In this document: positions 12,695 through 23,672 of the stretch, one piece after another
Layout: each line of letters begins with the position of its first letter
How positions within the stretch are numbered: the first letter of the stretch is position 1
Assembly (NCBI RefSeq): GCF_003073045.1
Contig: NC_037591.1
Span: 25,143,319-25,207,318 of the forward strand
DNA from: Pomacea canaliculata
Taxonomy: Eukaryota; Mollusca; Gastropoda; Architaenioglossa; Ampullariidae
Length of the DNA stretch: 64,000 bases
Reading direction: 5' to 3'
Notes under the pieces: generated by a model
The model's database searches: none
What the model saw: the letters and a program-made list of their open reading frames with translations, nothing else
Told to the model about the DNA's origin: nothing
Position numbers and translations under genes: made by a program

Positions 12695-15600
12695 TCATCC
12701 GCTGCCGGTCTGAACGCACAGCGGTCGCCAGGGCTGTGTGTTCCAATGGCGGACCACCTGCTCGTCGTCCTCGACCAGACTGACGTGGGGGGCGGAAGGG
12801 CGCGTCTGCACGTGGGCGCGGGTGTAGGCGGGGATGTAATGAACCGGCACCACCGCGCCTGCGGGGAAACCTCGACTCGGAGTACCTTGGTTAGCCAGGG
12901 AGTCGTACTCGTGAAGAACCCGAAACAGTTCGCCATCTGAGCTCTGAAAGACAGAGGAGAGCGTACTGAGAGCAACTGCAGACGAATGAAAAAACAAACA
13001 AACAACAACAACAACAACAACAACAAATTTTCGTGAACAAATTCCTTTTTTCTCTCTCTGCCTTTAGTAGTAGGAGAATTATGGGAGATTTCAGCAACTC
13101 TCCCCCCCTTCCCAACCCACCCAAACAGAGAAAGAGAGACAAAGGGAGGGAGGGGGACAGAGAAAACAGTATTTTTTTTTTTTTTTTTTTACAGACACGG
13201 AATATTGCATACAATGAGCAAGACGCCGAAAATTAAGGATTGAACGAGATACAAACATTTCAGACAACGACAGACATACACTACTGTAGACAGCGAAAAC
13301 TCGGAATAAAAGAATAAAAGCCGCTCGAGGAGCAGAGAAGTCTGACCTCAAGGATGAAGGTTCCTGGTTCTAGTTCCATGGCATACATCAGGCACGCGTC
13401 CTGCTCGCGTAGTCCAAGGTCGTGCACTTTGGTGCCCCTCCCTGGATATGGAATCACTCTGCCTTCCAGAGGCTGTTCACGACAGTTTTCACCGCATGGC
13501 CACGCCCATAAGCAGTAAACGATGAGGGCGAAGATTCCAACGATGACAAAGGCAAGGATTAGGTGGCCCAAGTCAAAGCCACCGACCAGAAACCTGTGCA
13601 AAAAAACTAGGTACTCCATCGGAAACACGTCACCACTTCGATCTCCTAGTAATGCGACTGTAAACATGAGTAGCAGTGTTATTAGAATTATAGCCAAGAC
13701 AGAATGATTTTTTTTCTCATTAACTTATTTTTATTAGAGGGCTGACGTAAGGGGGTTAAAGGTTTCATCAGAGCTACGATTCGTATTTTAGCACATTCAC
13801 TTTTAATGCCTCTATTTCGATTAGAAATTATAGGCGAAATCAGCTCACGTATCATCATCCATTGTTCAGTTGAGTAGGTATCGTTGTAGCATCTGTAACA
13901 GGTGTGGCATGTATGCACAGCAACTTGCAGTTCAAACTGTGTAAAAACAATACATTTATGTTTACATACTATTTATGGCTTCTGACACTCGCGCGCGCAC
14001 ACACACACCGTCTTGTTTAAGTTGATCAAAGTTAATACTTGTTTAAGTCAATCCAAATTGTGTTAATGCTCTTTTCAAAATATCGAACGAATAAATAAAT
14101 ATTTGAAAAAAATAAATGAAATAAGGTTTGATGATCTGTCCTCGTACACAATGAGAAATGCATTCCGTGTTTATGCACATACCGGCTTGGACACGTGCTT
14201 GCACCAGTGTATCTGCAAGTGTCTGTACACGAGGATTCTCTTGTGGCAATACTAGAGCTCTAAATATTTAAAGCTCCTCAAAACTGAGCAAAACTGGCAA
14301 AATGTTTTCCTTGACATTTCCACAATTGAGACATTCTTACCTTTAAGGTGAGATCACTGATCGAGAGTAGAAAATTTTAGAATTTGCAACTTCCACAGTG
14401 GTTCCCGATAAACAATTACTTGTACTGTATAAAAATTATGGAACAATTCTGTCCAAACGTACTAAAAATAAATACCACTCCGACTCTCGATCAAGCTGTT
14501 GACAGTCTGAATGAAGCCTGCCTCCGGAAGTGTGTGCACGGGTAGAGGTGGGGAGGTAGTGATTACAAACTTGCCGTCCCTCTCCTTATACCAAACACTT
14601 TAAATCATGAATCTTTCTAGAAGACTCTTTCCTTTTGGCATAGTTGTGTCCACAAATAGAGTTCACTTAATTACTTATCATCCACAAAACAGAGGGAAAA
14701 CAATTAGAAACATTAAGCGCTGCGCTGACTCATATCAATCGATAACTGGTGTACTGGAGAGAGGGAAGATGTCGGGGGTTTGAGACCTGCCCGCTTTTAA
14801 CGTACAGAATCGATCTGAGAGCAACAGCGTGCCACTTGTGAAACAGATGGTACAATCTGCCATGTGCAAAGTTTTGATTCGACTGTGCACAAATAGTTTT
14901 TTTTTTCCCATAGTTCCACAAATTTTTTCCCCCGTTGCATTTGTTGGTATAGATCTTCCGCCAAAAGTAATTGGGGCTACTATAGGAGCTGGCAAGTGAG
15001 CAAAAAGATACAAGATTCAACATTCTTGATTAATCTGTCATCCTCTAAGGGGTTTTGATATATTTTAATGTACATATATAAATCGAGCTAATCTAGTAGA
15101 TAGGTTAATTTTATTTCTTGAAGTTAATAATGAATGGAACTTAAGCAACAGAATGGTGAGCATGGTAAAAAGGTGACAAACTATTTTTACGTTGGTCAGC
15201 ATTACAAAAATAATGAAATTCATTCCTACAATGGCCTACACCAATAGTGTTTCACGTACATAAGGTAGGTGTCCCGCGATGAAATCTGTAACCGCTTATA
15301 TACACTGCCGGGAACCACTCACCCCTCTCCACTTCCCGGTCGCCATCAATTCCAGCAAGTACTTCCTTATGCTCTAGAAGAGTAGAGCGAACAAGGATAA
15401 TTAGCTGTTACTTTTTTTTAAAGATTAAACTTGCTGTGAAAACGTCAAATGAAAAATATAAATCCATACAGAAGTCATTAAAATTAAAACAATCCTCTCC
15501 CCAATCACATAAATTATAGGAACGAGGGTTTACTGATCAGATTTACTTAAAAAAGAACTTTATTGTATTTTCTTGTTCATTTTAGTATATTTATTTCAAC

Positions 15601-15733
15601 TGAATGTGAGGCAGTCACGGTTCTCTGAATCAGGTTGTTCTGTGTCCAGCTTGGAGCAGACGTGGAGATGACTTACCTTGTGTTGATGAGAGTGGCTTCC
15701 CTTGTGGCTAGCCATTTATCGTCGTCGACACAA
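12695..15733 (-). CDS. Single-pass membrane protein, 3' three exons (partial)
   Basis: Three exons on the minus strand join in phase: 15677-15733, 13347-13593 and 12695-12943. Each has a good acceptor (CTTTAG, TTTTTTGCACAG, CTTTCAG), and the two internal donors are GTAAGT and GTCAGA. They give 183 residues and a stop. The first reads CVDDDKWLATREATLINT. The second holds one strong transmembrane helix (about LGHLILAFVIVGIFALIVY), followed by a region with CGENC and a further cysteine. The last is a soluble tail rich in Pro, Arg and His. The first exon starts in phase 2, so at least one upstream exon with the start codon is missing; I could not find it before the MTFMT gene begins at 16441 on the other strand. 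I do not recognise the family. Confidence 0.6.
13594..15676 (-). other. Intron of the membrane protein gene
   Basis: About 2.1 kb between phase-matched exons. It includes a (GC/CA) microsatellite near 13990. I saw no other supported exon. A short cysteine-containing frame near 14150-14249 has no convincing splice sites. Confidence 0.4.
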
Positions 15734-16440
15734 CTAAAGGTGTTTAAAGAAATAGCGATTTCTCTCTGTTCGTATTGCTGCATTTTGTACCCCCATAGTT
15801 TGAGAGCATAACCGAGATTTTACGGATACGACAAGAAATTAGAGCTTAATATGATGGAAGACAATTTTCCATTCTTCGTTAACTGGTATAACCATGAATG
15901 ACAAATGAAGAATAAATCAAGACTGCTATTAGAACCATTGTATTTACATTGAACTGGGTCATCTGCTTGTACTTTGGAGAAATATAAAAATGTCTCATAT
16001 CTGTACAATCTTACATCATCCAACCACATGCATATTTATATAATTATACACACAGGCTAGGAGAGAGAGAGTTGAAGAAAGCAATTTAATCATGTTTAGA
16101 TGTTATTTGCGATGGTCACATAATTGTAATAGAAACATTGTAATGTGGAGAAATTAGTTACATGAGTTTTGTGCACCATAAATATACAAGATCAATGACA
16201 TAAAATCACTTGTGTATAATTTTTTTGGATGTGACTGTTTCAAGTAAATACACATGGGAGGCACCTTAGACCCTCACTATCTTAATTGCATGCAATAATT
16301 TAACAGTCTACAACTGTTAATGCACATAAAATTGTGTGTATGTGTTTTTACACAAAAGCAAATACTATAATGATGCAATATATCAAATATTTTGCAGCTG
16401 GATAATAGAGAGGCTACCAGTACAAGATTGATCGCTAAAC

Positions 16441-19400
16441 ATGAAGTGGAAATGTCTTTTGTATTCTGGAAGCAAAACAGTCCATTGGAACTGTATCAGA
16501 TGTGTTAGCAGCACCAGTTCCAACACCAGTTCCCCATTCAGCATTCTTTTCTTTGGCACAGATCACTTTGCTCTCCCTACACTTAAAGCCCTTCATAAAG
16601 AAAGGTGAGTAACAGAGACAGATAGAGGTATTCAAATTATTGGTGGACACAAGATGTGAACCTATTGATATATGTTGAGGCATCACACTTGAAAAGAAGC
16701 TGTTCCAAAAACTAAAAGTGAAGTATAGATTTAAGGAGTTACATGGAAATGGTGAGTTGTAAAAATAATGCATGTCAGTTATGATGTAAAATATTGTAGA
16801 CTCTCAGCTTGAACATATATTAAAAGTTAAAATTTTTTTATAAACTGCTTTCAGAGCATTTGTAAAATTCCCCCATATTCATTTAGAATAATTTCCAACA
16901 GGCTTTATGAAGAATGCATATATAAATGTAGTCTTTCACAGTCTTAATAATTGTCATTGTAATGCATACTTATAACACACAGCATCATGACCAACATTGC
17001 ACTCTCTGCACAGACCAGTAATCATGAAAGATAACAGCCAGTGGACAGTGAAGTACATATAGGCGCTAAACAATATAAAGATGAAGTACAAGTGTAGAAC
17101 ATAAAGCTATGGTATGAAGGGATATAGGTACTGTAAATAATGTAAAGATGGAGCCGTTACATGATGGTTACACATGGACAGATTTACAAGGGAGGTAAGA
17201 ATAGTACATTCAGGGATAGTACTTTGTGAAAAGATGTGTTTTCAGAGAACGTTTAAATGTAGGCTTGGAATTCAAGGTGACTGTGATGTGGAAGAGACAC
17301 TGCTTAGCAGCACAGAGGGAGAAAGTCTGTTTTCTGTATGTGACTGTCTTTGTAGGAGGGAGGGAAAGACTGCAGCAGTCAGAGGAAAAGTGAAGGTTTC
17401 AGGTGAGGGTGTGGACAGACAAGGTTTCAGTAAAGTAGTGATGAAGTTGAGAGCTTGTATTCTATTCTAAGCTTTAATTAGTAGCCAAGGAAGATGGTTG
17501 AAGTAGTGATGTTCAGATTTGTGAGTCTTATAAATGAGACAAGCAGCTGAATTTTAGACTTTCGGAATCTTGTGAATGAAGTATTGCAGACATCCAGCAA
17601 GAAGAGAGTTGCAATAGTCTAGTTTAAACAGAGCTAATGAACAGATGAGAATTTGGGTTGTTGCGATGGACAGCATATGGCGAATGGAGCTGATCTTCTG
17701 GAACTCATAGTATGCAGAACTACAGATGTGAAAAACATGTTCATCAAGAGATATGTCAGCAGACATTATGTAACCTAAGTTACATGTTGAGGTAACAAAA
17801 GGAACATCAGCATTGCCTACTCAAACAGAGGCAGCGACGAGGTAAACTCTTTGAAAGAAATCAAAGCTTCTGTTTATTTATTTAGTTTTGTCTCGTGAAT
17901 ACACATGTTTTTAACAATCTTCTTCATCTCAATTATCTTTTGATATTTGATGTGTCTCCAGATTAAACAGCTATAATATTTCATCAGTAGTCAGCAAACT
18001 TCATGTTGTATCTACATCCAACCAGGTATGATACTGTAGATTTTTTCCTTACTAAAAGTTTACTTTAAGTATAGTTGATAGTAATGTTTCGAAAACGTTA
18101 AGAAATCTTAAAGCTTTTTCAGTCAAAAAATTATTTTGAAGTATCTGTGGCTAATTTAATGCTCTTCAGATACCATCTTTTTTCTCCCAGGAGCAAACTT
18201 AAGTGCATCATTTTAGACTGTTAACACCATATTTAACTGCAAAAACATCATTTAAATTAATTTTTCAGTATTATTTTTTCTCCTTATCACTTCTTAGAGG
18301 AAAAGAATGGCTACTATTTTTTTGATTTTTTGCTAATTTATAGGTATAAATGCATGTGTTGAAGGGGACAAAATATCATGCATTGTCATATGTTTGTTTA
18401 GTCACCTGTTGCCCAGTATGCAGTCACCCAGGGCATAACACTGCTTCCATGGCCACTAAAGGATATACACGACAAATTTGATGTGGGAGTTCTTGTTTCC
18501 TTTGGACGTCTGGTACCTAGTCGAGTCATTTCTATGTTCCCTCTGTGAGTCAGAGCATCAACCATCAAAATATCAAATCTTCAAATACCATGCCAGCCAT
18601 AAAATTTTATTGCAATATTCAATAGGACATTTAATTTTAGAAGTTACATGATTATATTTTGTACAACAATACTTATAATACATAAGAGATGGTCACAGTA
18701 TTTGGTGACTCCAGTCACAATTTGTGAGCTTGAGTGCTCCAGCTGCTTCCATTGATCACATTAGACACAGTGTGTATGCTCCTTTTGATTGAGGTCTGTA
18801 ATCCTTTCATAAGGCTGCTTTGAGTTATTAGTGTACCTGTTTCTAGTGGCATCTTGAATGTTCATCCATCATTGCTGCCTCGCTGGCGAGGTGCGTCACC
18901 TGTACAGCACACTGTCCTGAATGGTGACCCTGAAACAGCAGTCAGCATCATGAGTATTCAGCCTCGGCAGTGAGTTTAAAATTTCCTCCATTTATCTGTT
19001 ATGTGGCTTCAGAGTTTAACCTTCTAAGCTTTGACTTGGGTAGTCAGGATCAGTTTCTCAAGCCAACACCTTTCTTTGTGTAAGTTACTGTGTATTGAAT
19101 TTTTGTAGAATCTTGAGGACCATTAGAAAAAAAAGCAAACAAGACACATAGACACTTTAAGACAGATCTAACAACACATCTTCAACAATTTTTTGTAGCT
19201 GCTGCATTAAGAAATAGTACTTCTGAGAATTTGCTATGATGATTAGGTCAGACAGACATTAAAAATATCTAGCATGCCATAAGAAAGCTTAAGTTCTTGT
19301 GCTGTTTTACATTTGTTGTGTACGACCAACTTCATCTTTTACTGCTAAAAGCCAGAAGAATGAACTTCTGTCAGGAAATATACAGAAAAAATACTTTGGA

Positions 19401-22321
19401 ATATCTCATCTTAGCTTTGACACTGGCCCACTGGTGAAGCAGAAACAACTCTGTTTTCCTTTCGGCTGGAGTGCAGCTGATCTCTCTACATATCTGGCTG
19501 AGGAGGGTGCTGCATTGGTGAGTATTCATGACACTTTAGCTGACTAGTATGTTTTCTGTTTTTGATTGTGTCTTGTTACTTTTTAATTTAAATTTATGTT
19601 CACTAGATATTAAATAAAAAAACTTTGAATACTTTAAAAATAATGCTGAAGACCAAAAGATTTTGTTTTACAAAAATTAGTTTTGTGTAAATGTTCAGTG
19701 GGGGAAAACAATGCAGTTTATTTGCACGGTTTTTGTAGATGAAGTGTTCTGACATACGTATAGAATAGTTGAAGTTGTGTACCATGCTCTTGCTAGTACT
19801 ATAGTAAACAATAGCACAAACCAACAAAAGTGTATAACTCAATGTGCAGACATGCATACTCCTTTTGGTGTGTAAATAGATGTGTTAGGGCTTCTTGTCT
19901 TTTCATGAAGTTACTGGAAACGCTATTGGAGATGCCTCATATTTTGACCACAAGTTGGCCCCAATCTTCTGTTGGTGTGACATATGGTAAGTGGAGGAAT
20001 TATGACTCACGTATTTTCAGTTTAAAAAGATTGCTGCTACCGCCAAAGGTTTGACACTGCTTCCATCAAAAGCATCATTTTTGCAGGATTTCACTTACAA
20101 CTTAATTAAAAACTACTCATCAAAAAGAGTTCTAAGATTTGTTTTATTGGTTTTGTGTATGTATTGCTTCTAAAAGAGTTTGATACAAATCACATTGATT
20201 TGATAGACAAAGCTACCTTTAATTAAATATAATTAAATTTGGTGATTTAGGAGGATTTTTTGGTATGCACTGAGGCCTGTGTGTGTGTGTACATGCAGCT
20301 CATAAGCCATTGCCACACATGAGTGATGTCAACTGGAAAGAGCACACAGTGGAGGAGATACAGCGTCAGTTTCTGGCACTCTCTGACAAGGTAATTGTTA
20401 ATTACAGATATTACTGGGGGGACACAACTTATGCTCAGAAGACTCATTTCATATCACTTATTAGTGCCTTGAATATGAAATCACAATAGAAATGGATGCA
20501 TCTCTTCATACAACATGCAGAAAACGAATCTTAAATGCACAAATTAAATTCATAGAACTAAATTCTGTTTATGTTCCCTTAACTGATCCAAAATTTAGAA
20601 GACAACTTTGTAAAGGGGACTTTACATCACTTTCTGATGATACTGATGGCAGCGTCTTCTGGCATGGCTGCTGTATATAAATAAAAAATACATCTGTCAT
20701 TCAACAGCTTAGTAGTTAACCTGAAAATTTGCAGTGTTTGTAGCATTATGATTTGAAAATCTGTCCCAGCAGTGACAAGTACAAATTCAATTATCCATAC
20801 TCCATTTCCATTTGGCAGTGCATGAGTCAATACTTTTATCAGTTATTTTGAAATTACTGTTTTATTTTTTGTGTGCATCTACACTTCTTTTTTACCAGTA
20901 CATTATGTTCTCTTCGAAGGAAAATCCTAACTGGATTAATGTCTTGAGAAGTTACTATCTAACCACAGTGTCCATACATCAGTTCTGGCATCTAAAGGTG
21001 TGGATGTATTTAGGAAAAAACAAGAGTATGAGTATGTACATGCTCATGAAAAAAAAATGAAAAGACAAACACAGAGTATTGACATATAAGAGAAGAATTG
21101 GGAATTTCCAAATTATACTGTTCTGTTTGTTGGTAAAGAATGGAATGCATCTAAGCAAAGACTTTATATATTGTCTTTAATTTGAGTTACCACTACATGT
21201 AACAGAGTCTCAGTGTTTATTTATGCAGACCCCCTTACGCACATGTATGGAAGGCGAGACAGTCAAACTGATGGACATGCTTCTGCAGCAAACCTCATCT
21301 CCTTCACTGGACCTTTGCAGTGAGTCTCATATGACATCTGTTGACTTGAGGAAAGATAACAGCACAAAGGTCATCAAAGGTTCATCCACAGTCAGTCTAA
21401 GAGCAAATTGCTCAAGTGTGCATCAGTTTGTTGACTATTTGTCGCCTGCACCTCCTGGAGAACATGACACCACTGCAGCCAGTATAGCTAGTGTTCATGT
21501 CAGGTCAAATATGAACAGTAAATCTGTGGATGGTGAACAGGATGTGAGTAGTGAGTCAGACACACCTGGAACAGTCATCTTCAATAGAAAGCTTCGAGCC
21601 ATCTGTGTAAAATGCAAGGTAAGAATATGACGTGTAGAGCAGTAAACATCAATAGGAGTCTGGTATATTTTGAAGACAAGCATTTTACTCTCTTTAACCT
21701 GATAAATTTAAGAAGAGAGGTAAGCAAGTGTTTCACTGTCTAAAACAACTTGTGTATTTGTCAGTTTATGTATGTAACTAACCCTGTATAAAAGAGTCAA
21801 AATATTAGTTGGTTCTCCTTGTTACTTTAAATTTTGATCATAATGCAACACAGCTTTAGTGTTAAATATACACCAACCCCAAACTACTTGAAAAACCATA
21901 AGATATCAACATACCAGGCCATGAGTAGTAGTTGCTTCTTTTTCAGTAGCTTTAAGTATATAAATTTTCCAGGATTGTAAACCCTTATTTAATCATTTGC
22001 CCATTATTTATTGCTGCCTATGAAGGCAGAAGTTTTAAAAAGGGTAAACAGAGAAACCTATAACACCCCTATAATAGCAAATCATTTACTTTCCACAATT
22101 AAGTCTTCTTTTATTTTTACTTGTGGCATCTTGTGTGTGGGCAGAATGGCTGGGTGGCATTCAGAAAAGTGGTGTACAAGAAGACAATGGCAGCTGAAGA
22201 TTTCTATAATGGCTACCTGTCTAGAGGCAAGAGGAAATGTGTTCGATTCCAGAGCTTGCATAATGGGCTGTTTAGTCACGAGTACTGGAACTTTGTTCAG
22301 CAACCAAAAGCAAAAACTTGA
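16441..22321 (+). CDS. MTFMT: Mitochondrial methionyl-tRNA formyltransferase, nine exons
   Basis: The enzyme transfers a formyl group from 10-formyl-tetrahydrofolate to Met-tRNA in mitochondria for translation initiation. Exons 16441-16604, 17962-18025, 18402-18544, 18847-18969, 19415-19517, 19911-19986, 20299-20390, 21229-21618 and 22145-22321 join in phase to exactly 1332 nt, 443 residues (human about 389). The N terminus is rich in Lys, Arg and Ser with almost no acidic residues, as in a mitochondrial presequence, and is followed by the nucleotide-binding start [17 protein letters not shown]. The catalytic region shows [15 protein letters not shown] (Asn and His of the active site) and FDTGPLV (catalytic Asp). 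The C-terminal OB-like domain ends with [13 protein letters not shown] and DFYNGYL. Exon 8 carries a Ser-rich insertion of about 90 residues absent from the human protein. Introns hold LINE debris (intron 1) and a segment copied at 28.2 kb (intron 7). The family match is strong throughout. Confidence 0.95.
16970..17770 (-). mobile_element. CR1/L2-like LINE 3' fragment
   Basis: This lies in MTFMT intron 1, antisense to the gene. The minus-strand frame at 17554-17766 contains [13 protein letters not shown], a signature of the reverse-transcriptase C-terminal part of CR1/L2-type LINEs. The part nearer 17200 matches the ORF2 tail also seen at 42.6 kb. The 3' tail (16970-17030) matches two short copies at 22.45 and 41.65 kb. 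It is 5'-truncated and its ORF is broken by stops and frameshifts. Confidence 0.65.
20432..20735. repeat. MTFMT intron-7 segment duplicated at 28.2 kb
   Basis: About 300 bases of intron 7, beginning CTCAGAAGACT and ending CTGAAAATTT, recur at 28215-28513 with roughly 92% identity by eye. The second copy lies exactly at the junction between the two Ig-SRCR units. Confidence 0.85.
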
Positions 22322-22334
22322 TAAATTTAAAAAT

Positions 22335-22340
22335 AATAAA
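22335..22340 (+). terminator. Polyadenylation signal of MTFMT
   Basis: AATAAA lies 13 bases after the MTFMT stop codon. The distance is unusually short but usable. Confidence 0.6.
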
Positions 22341-22439
22341 GTAGGATTTGGTGTAAAGTTTGGCATCATTTTTTTCTTGAAAAGTGGTTACATGTTTGTT
22401 TACGTGTCTGCATGTATGTTGCTGGGTGGATGCTGTTAA

Positions 22440-22500
22440 TAATAATAATGGGTATTTGTGATGCGCAGCACCACGACCAAGATAGATTGCACTCGCCATT
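22440..22500 (-). mobile_element. CR1/L2-like LINE 3' tail fragment
   Basis: About 60 bases ending (ATT)n on the minus strand, with the shared tail motif GCGCAGCACCACGACCAAGA on the plus strand. It matches the tails at 16.97 and 41.65 kb. Only the extreme 3' end was inserted or kept. Confidence 0.55.
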
Positions 22501-22917
22501 GTTGTTTGAAGGCCTTGGGGATGCGTATATGACTATGTATGTGTCTTTTATGGATATGCCATACTTTGCACATTCTTTTATATGTAGTTAATGCTTCCAA
22601 GCTTGAGTGAAGTGGTCCAGTCCTTTGGGCTCTTCTTGTTCTCGTTAGTTACTATCCTGTGTACTAATAGGTCACAGCAACACAAAATGTGTTTAGACCA
22701 TGAAGTTCAGCTGCTGGTTTATATTTATTTACATGGACTTACGGACTTGTAGATATATCTGCTGCAGTTTCAGGGACTTAATGTGCCGTTGATATTTATG
22801 CATTTTTTTACTGCAAGCACCTGAAATGAAACTTACTTTTGCCAGATATCTGCTACATTTTATTAGGAACTAGCAGATTGCTGTTCAAAGTAAACATCAG
22901 GAACTGTGCAGTGTCAA

Positions 22918-23133
22918 CAGGCCTGACGAGAAGGGGGGACAGGGGTCTGGTGTACCCGGGCCCGCTGCTGTCAAGGGGGCCCGGCCTTGGTCAGTGTATT
23001 TTTTTTCTTCTTCTTATTGAGATTCGAATTGTAAACATACATTATATACTGGGAAAATAATTTACGATTACAAGTACAAGGGGCCCGGAGAGGTCGTCTG
23101 TCCTGGGGCCCGGGCTGGCTCTCGGCGGCCCTG
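22918..23133. mobile_element. hAT-like MITE, 216 bp
   Basis: A non-autonomous DNA transposon with ends CAGGCC... and ...GGCCCTG. It is flanked by a perfect 8-bp target duplication, AGTGTCAA (22910-22917 and 23134-23141), the size expected of hAT elements. The ends are rich in GGGCCC blocks, unlike the AT-rich surroundings. It carries no coding capacity. Confidence 0.85.
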
Positions 23134-23421
23134 AGTGTCAACAGCTCATCATTATTTTAACTTTCTTTGATTGTCCATCAGTGGGGAAGACAACATTTTT
23201 GTTTTGCATAATGATAGCATCGCGCATTTTTTTTAAACTGCTGTGACAGATGACAAGAAGCTGAAAAAAATATATGAATGTTTTGTTGTAGGCTAAGGTG
23301 AGATGGAAAAAAAATCTGTTTGGGCCAGATGAAATCTCTTCCAGGCCACAAAATGATCCTCAGTTTTGCTACTATCCTAGTTTTATTGAATTAAAGTCAC
23401 TAAGTAGAACTCAAACACACT

Positions 23422-23427
23422 TTTATT
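23422..23427 (-). terminator. Polyadenylation signal of Ig-SRCR gene A
   Basis: AATAAA on the minus strand (TTTATT on plus) lies about 246 bases past the stop codon of copy A. It is outside the duplicated block, so copy B does not have it. Confidence 0.5.
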
Positions 23428-23672
23428 TAGCATTGGTGCACAGTAAGTTTACACCATGACTTAATTGGTCATCCTAATTAAATTGCTTAACTGCCATTTC
23501 CCATTAACGGTAATATCCCAAAGCAAAGTCCAAGTATCTAGATAAATACCGTCTTTTGTAAGCAGATGAGTTCAGAAAGTGGTTTGTAGTGTTTACTGAG
23601 CACCTATGTTCAGTTGTGTATGTGTTTCTTGATTAGGTGAGATTGGCAGCTGTTTACAACAGAAAATCAGGG

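Noticed and set aside
17988-18025. Shorter version of MTFMT exon 2 starting after TTTCATCAG
   Set aside because: Breaks phase with exon 1; the acceptor at 17961 (GTCTCCAG) restores it and the total length is then divisible by three.
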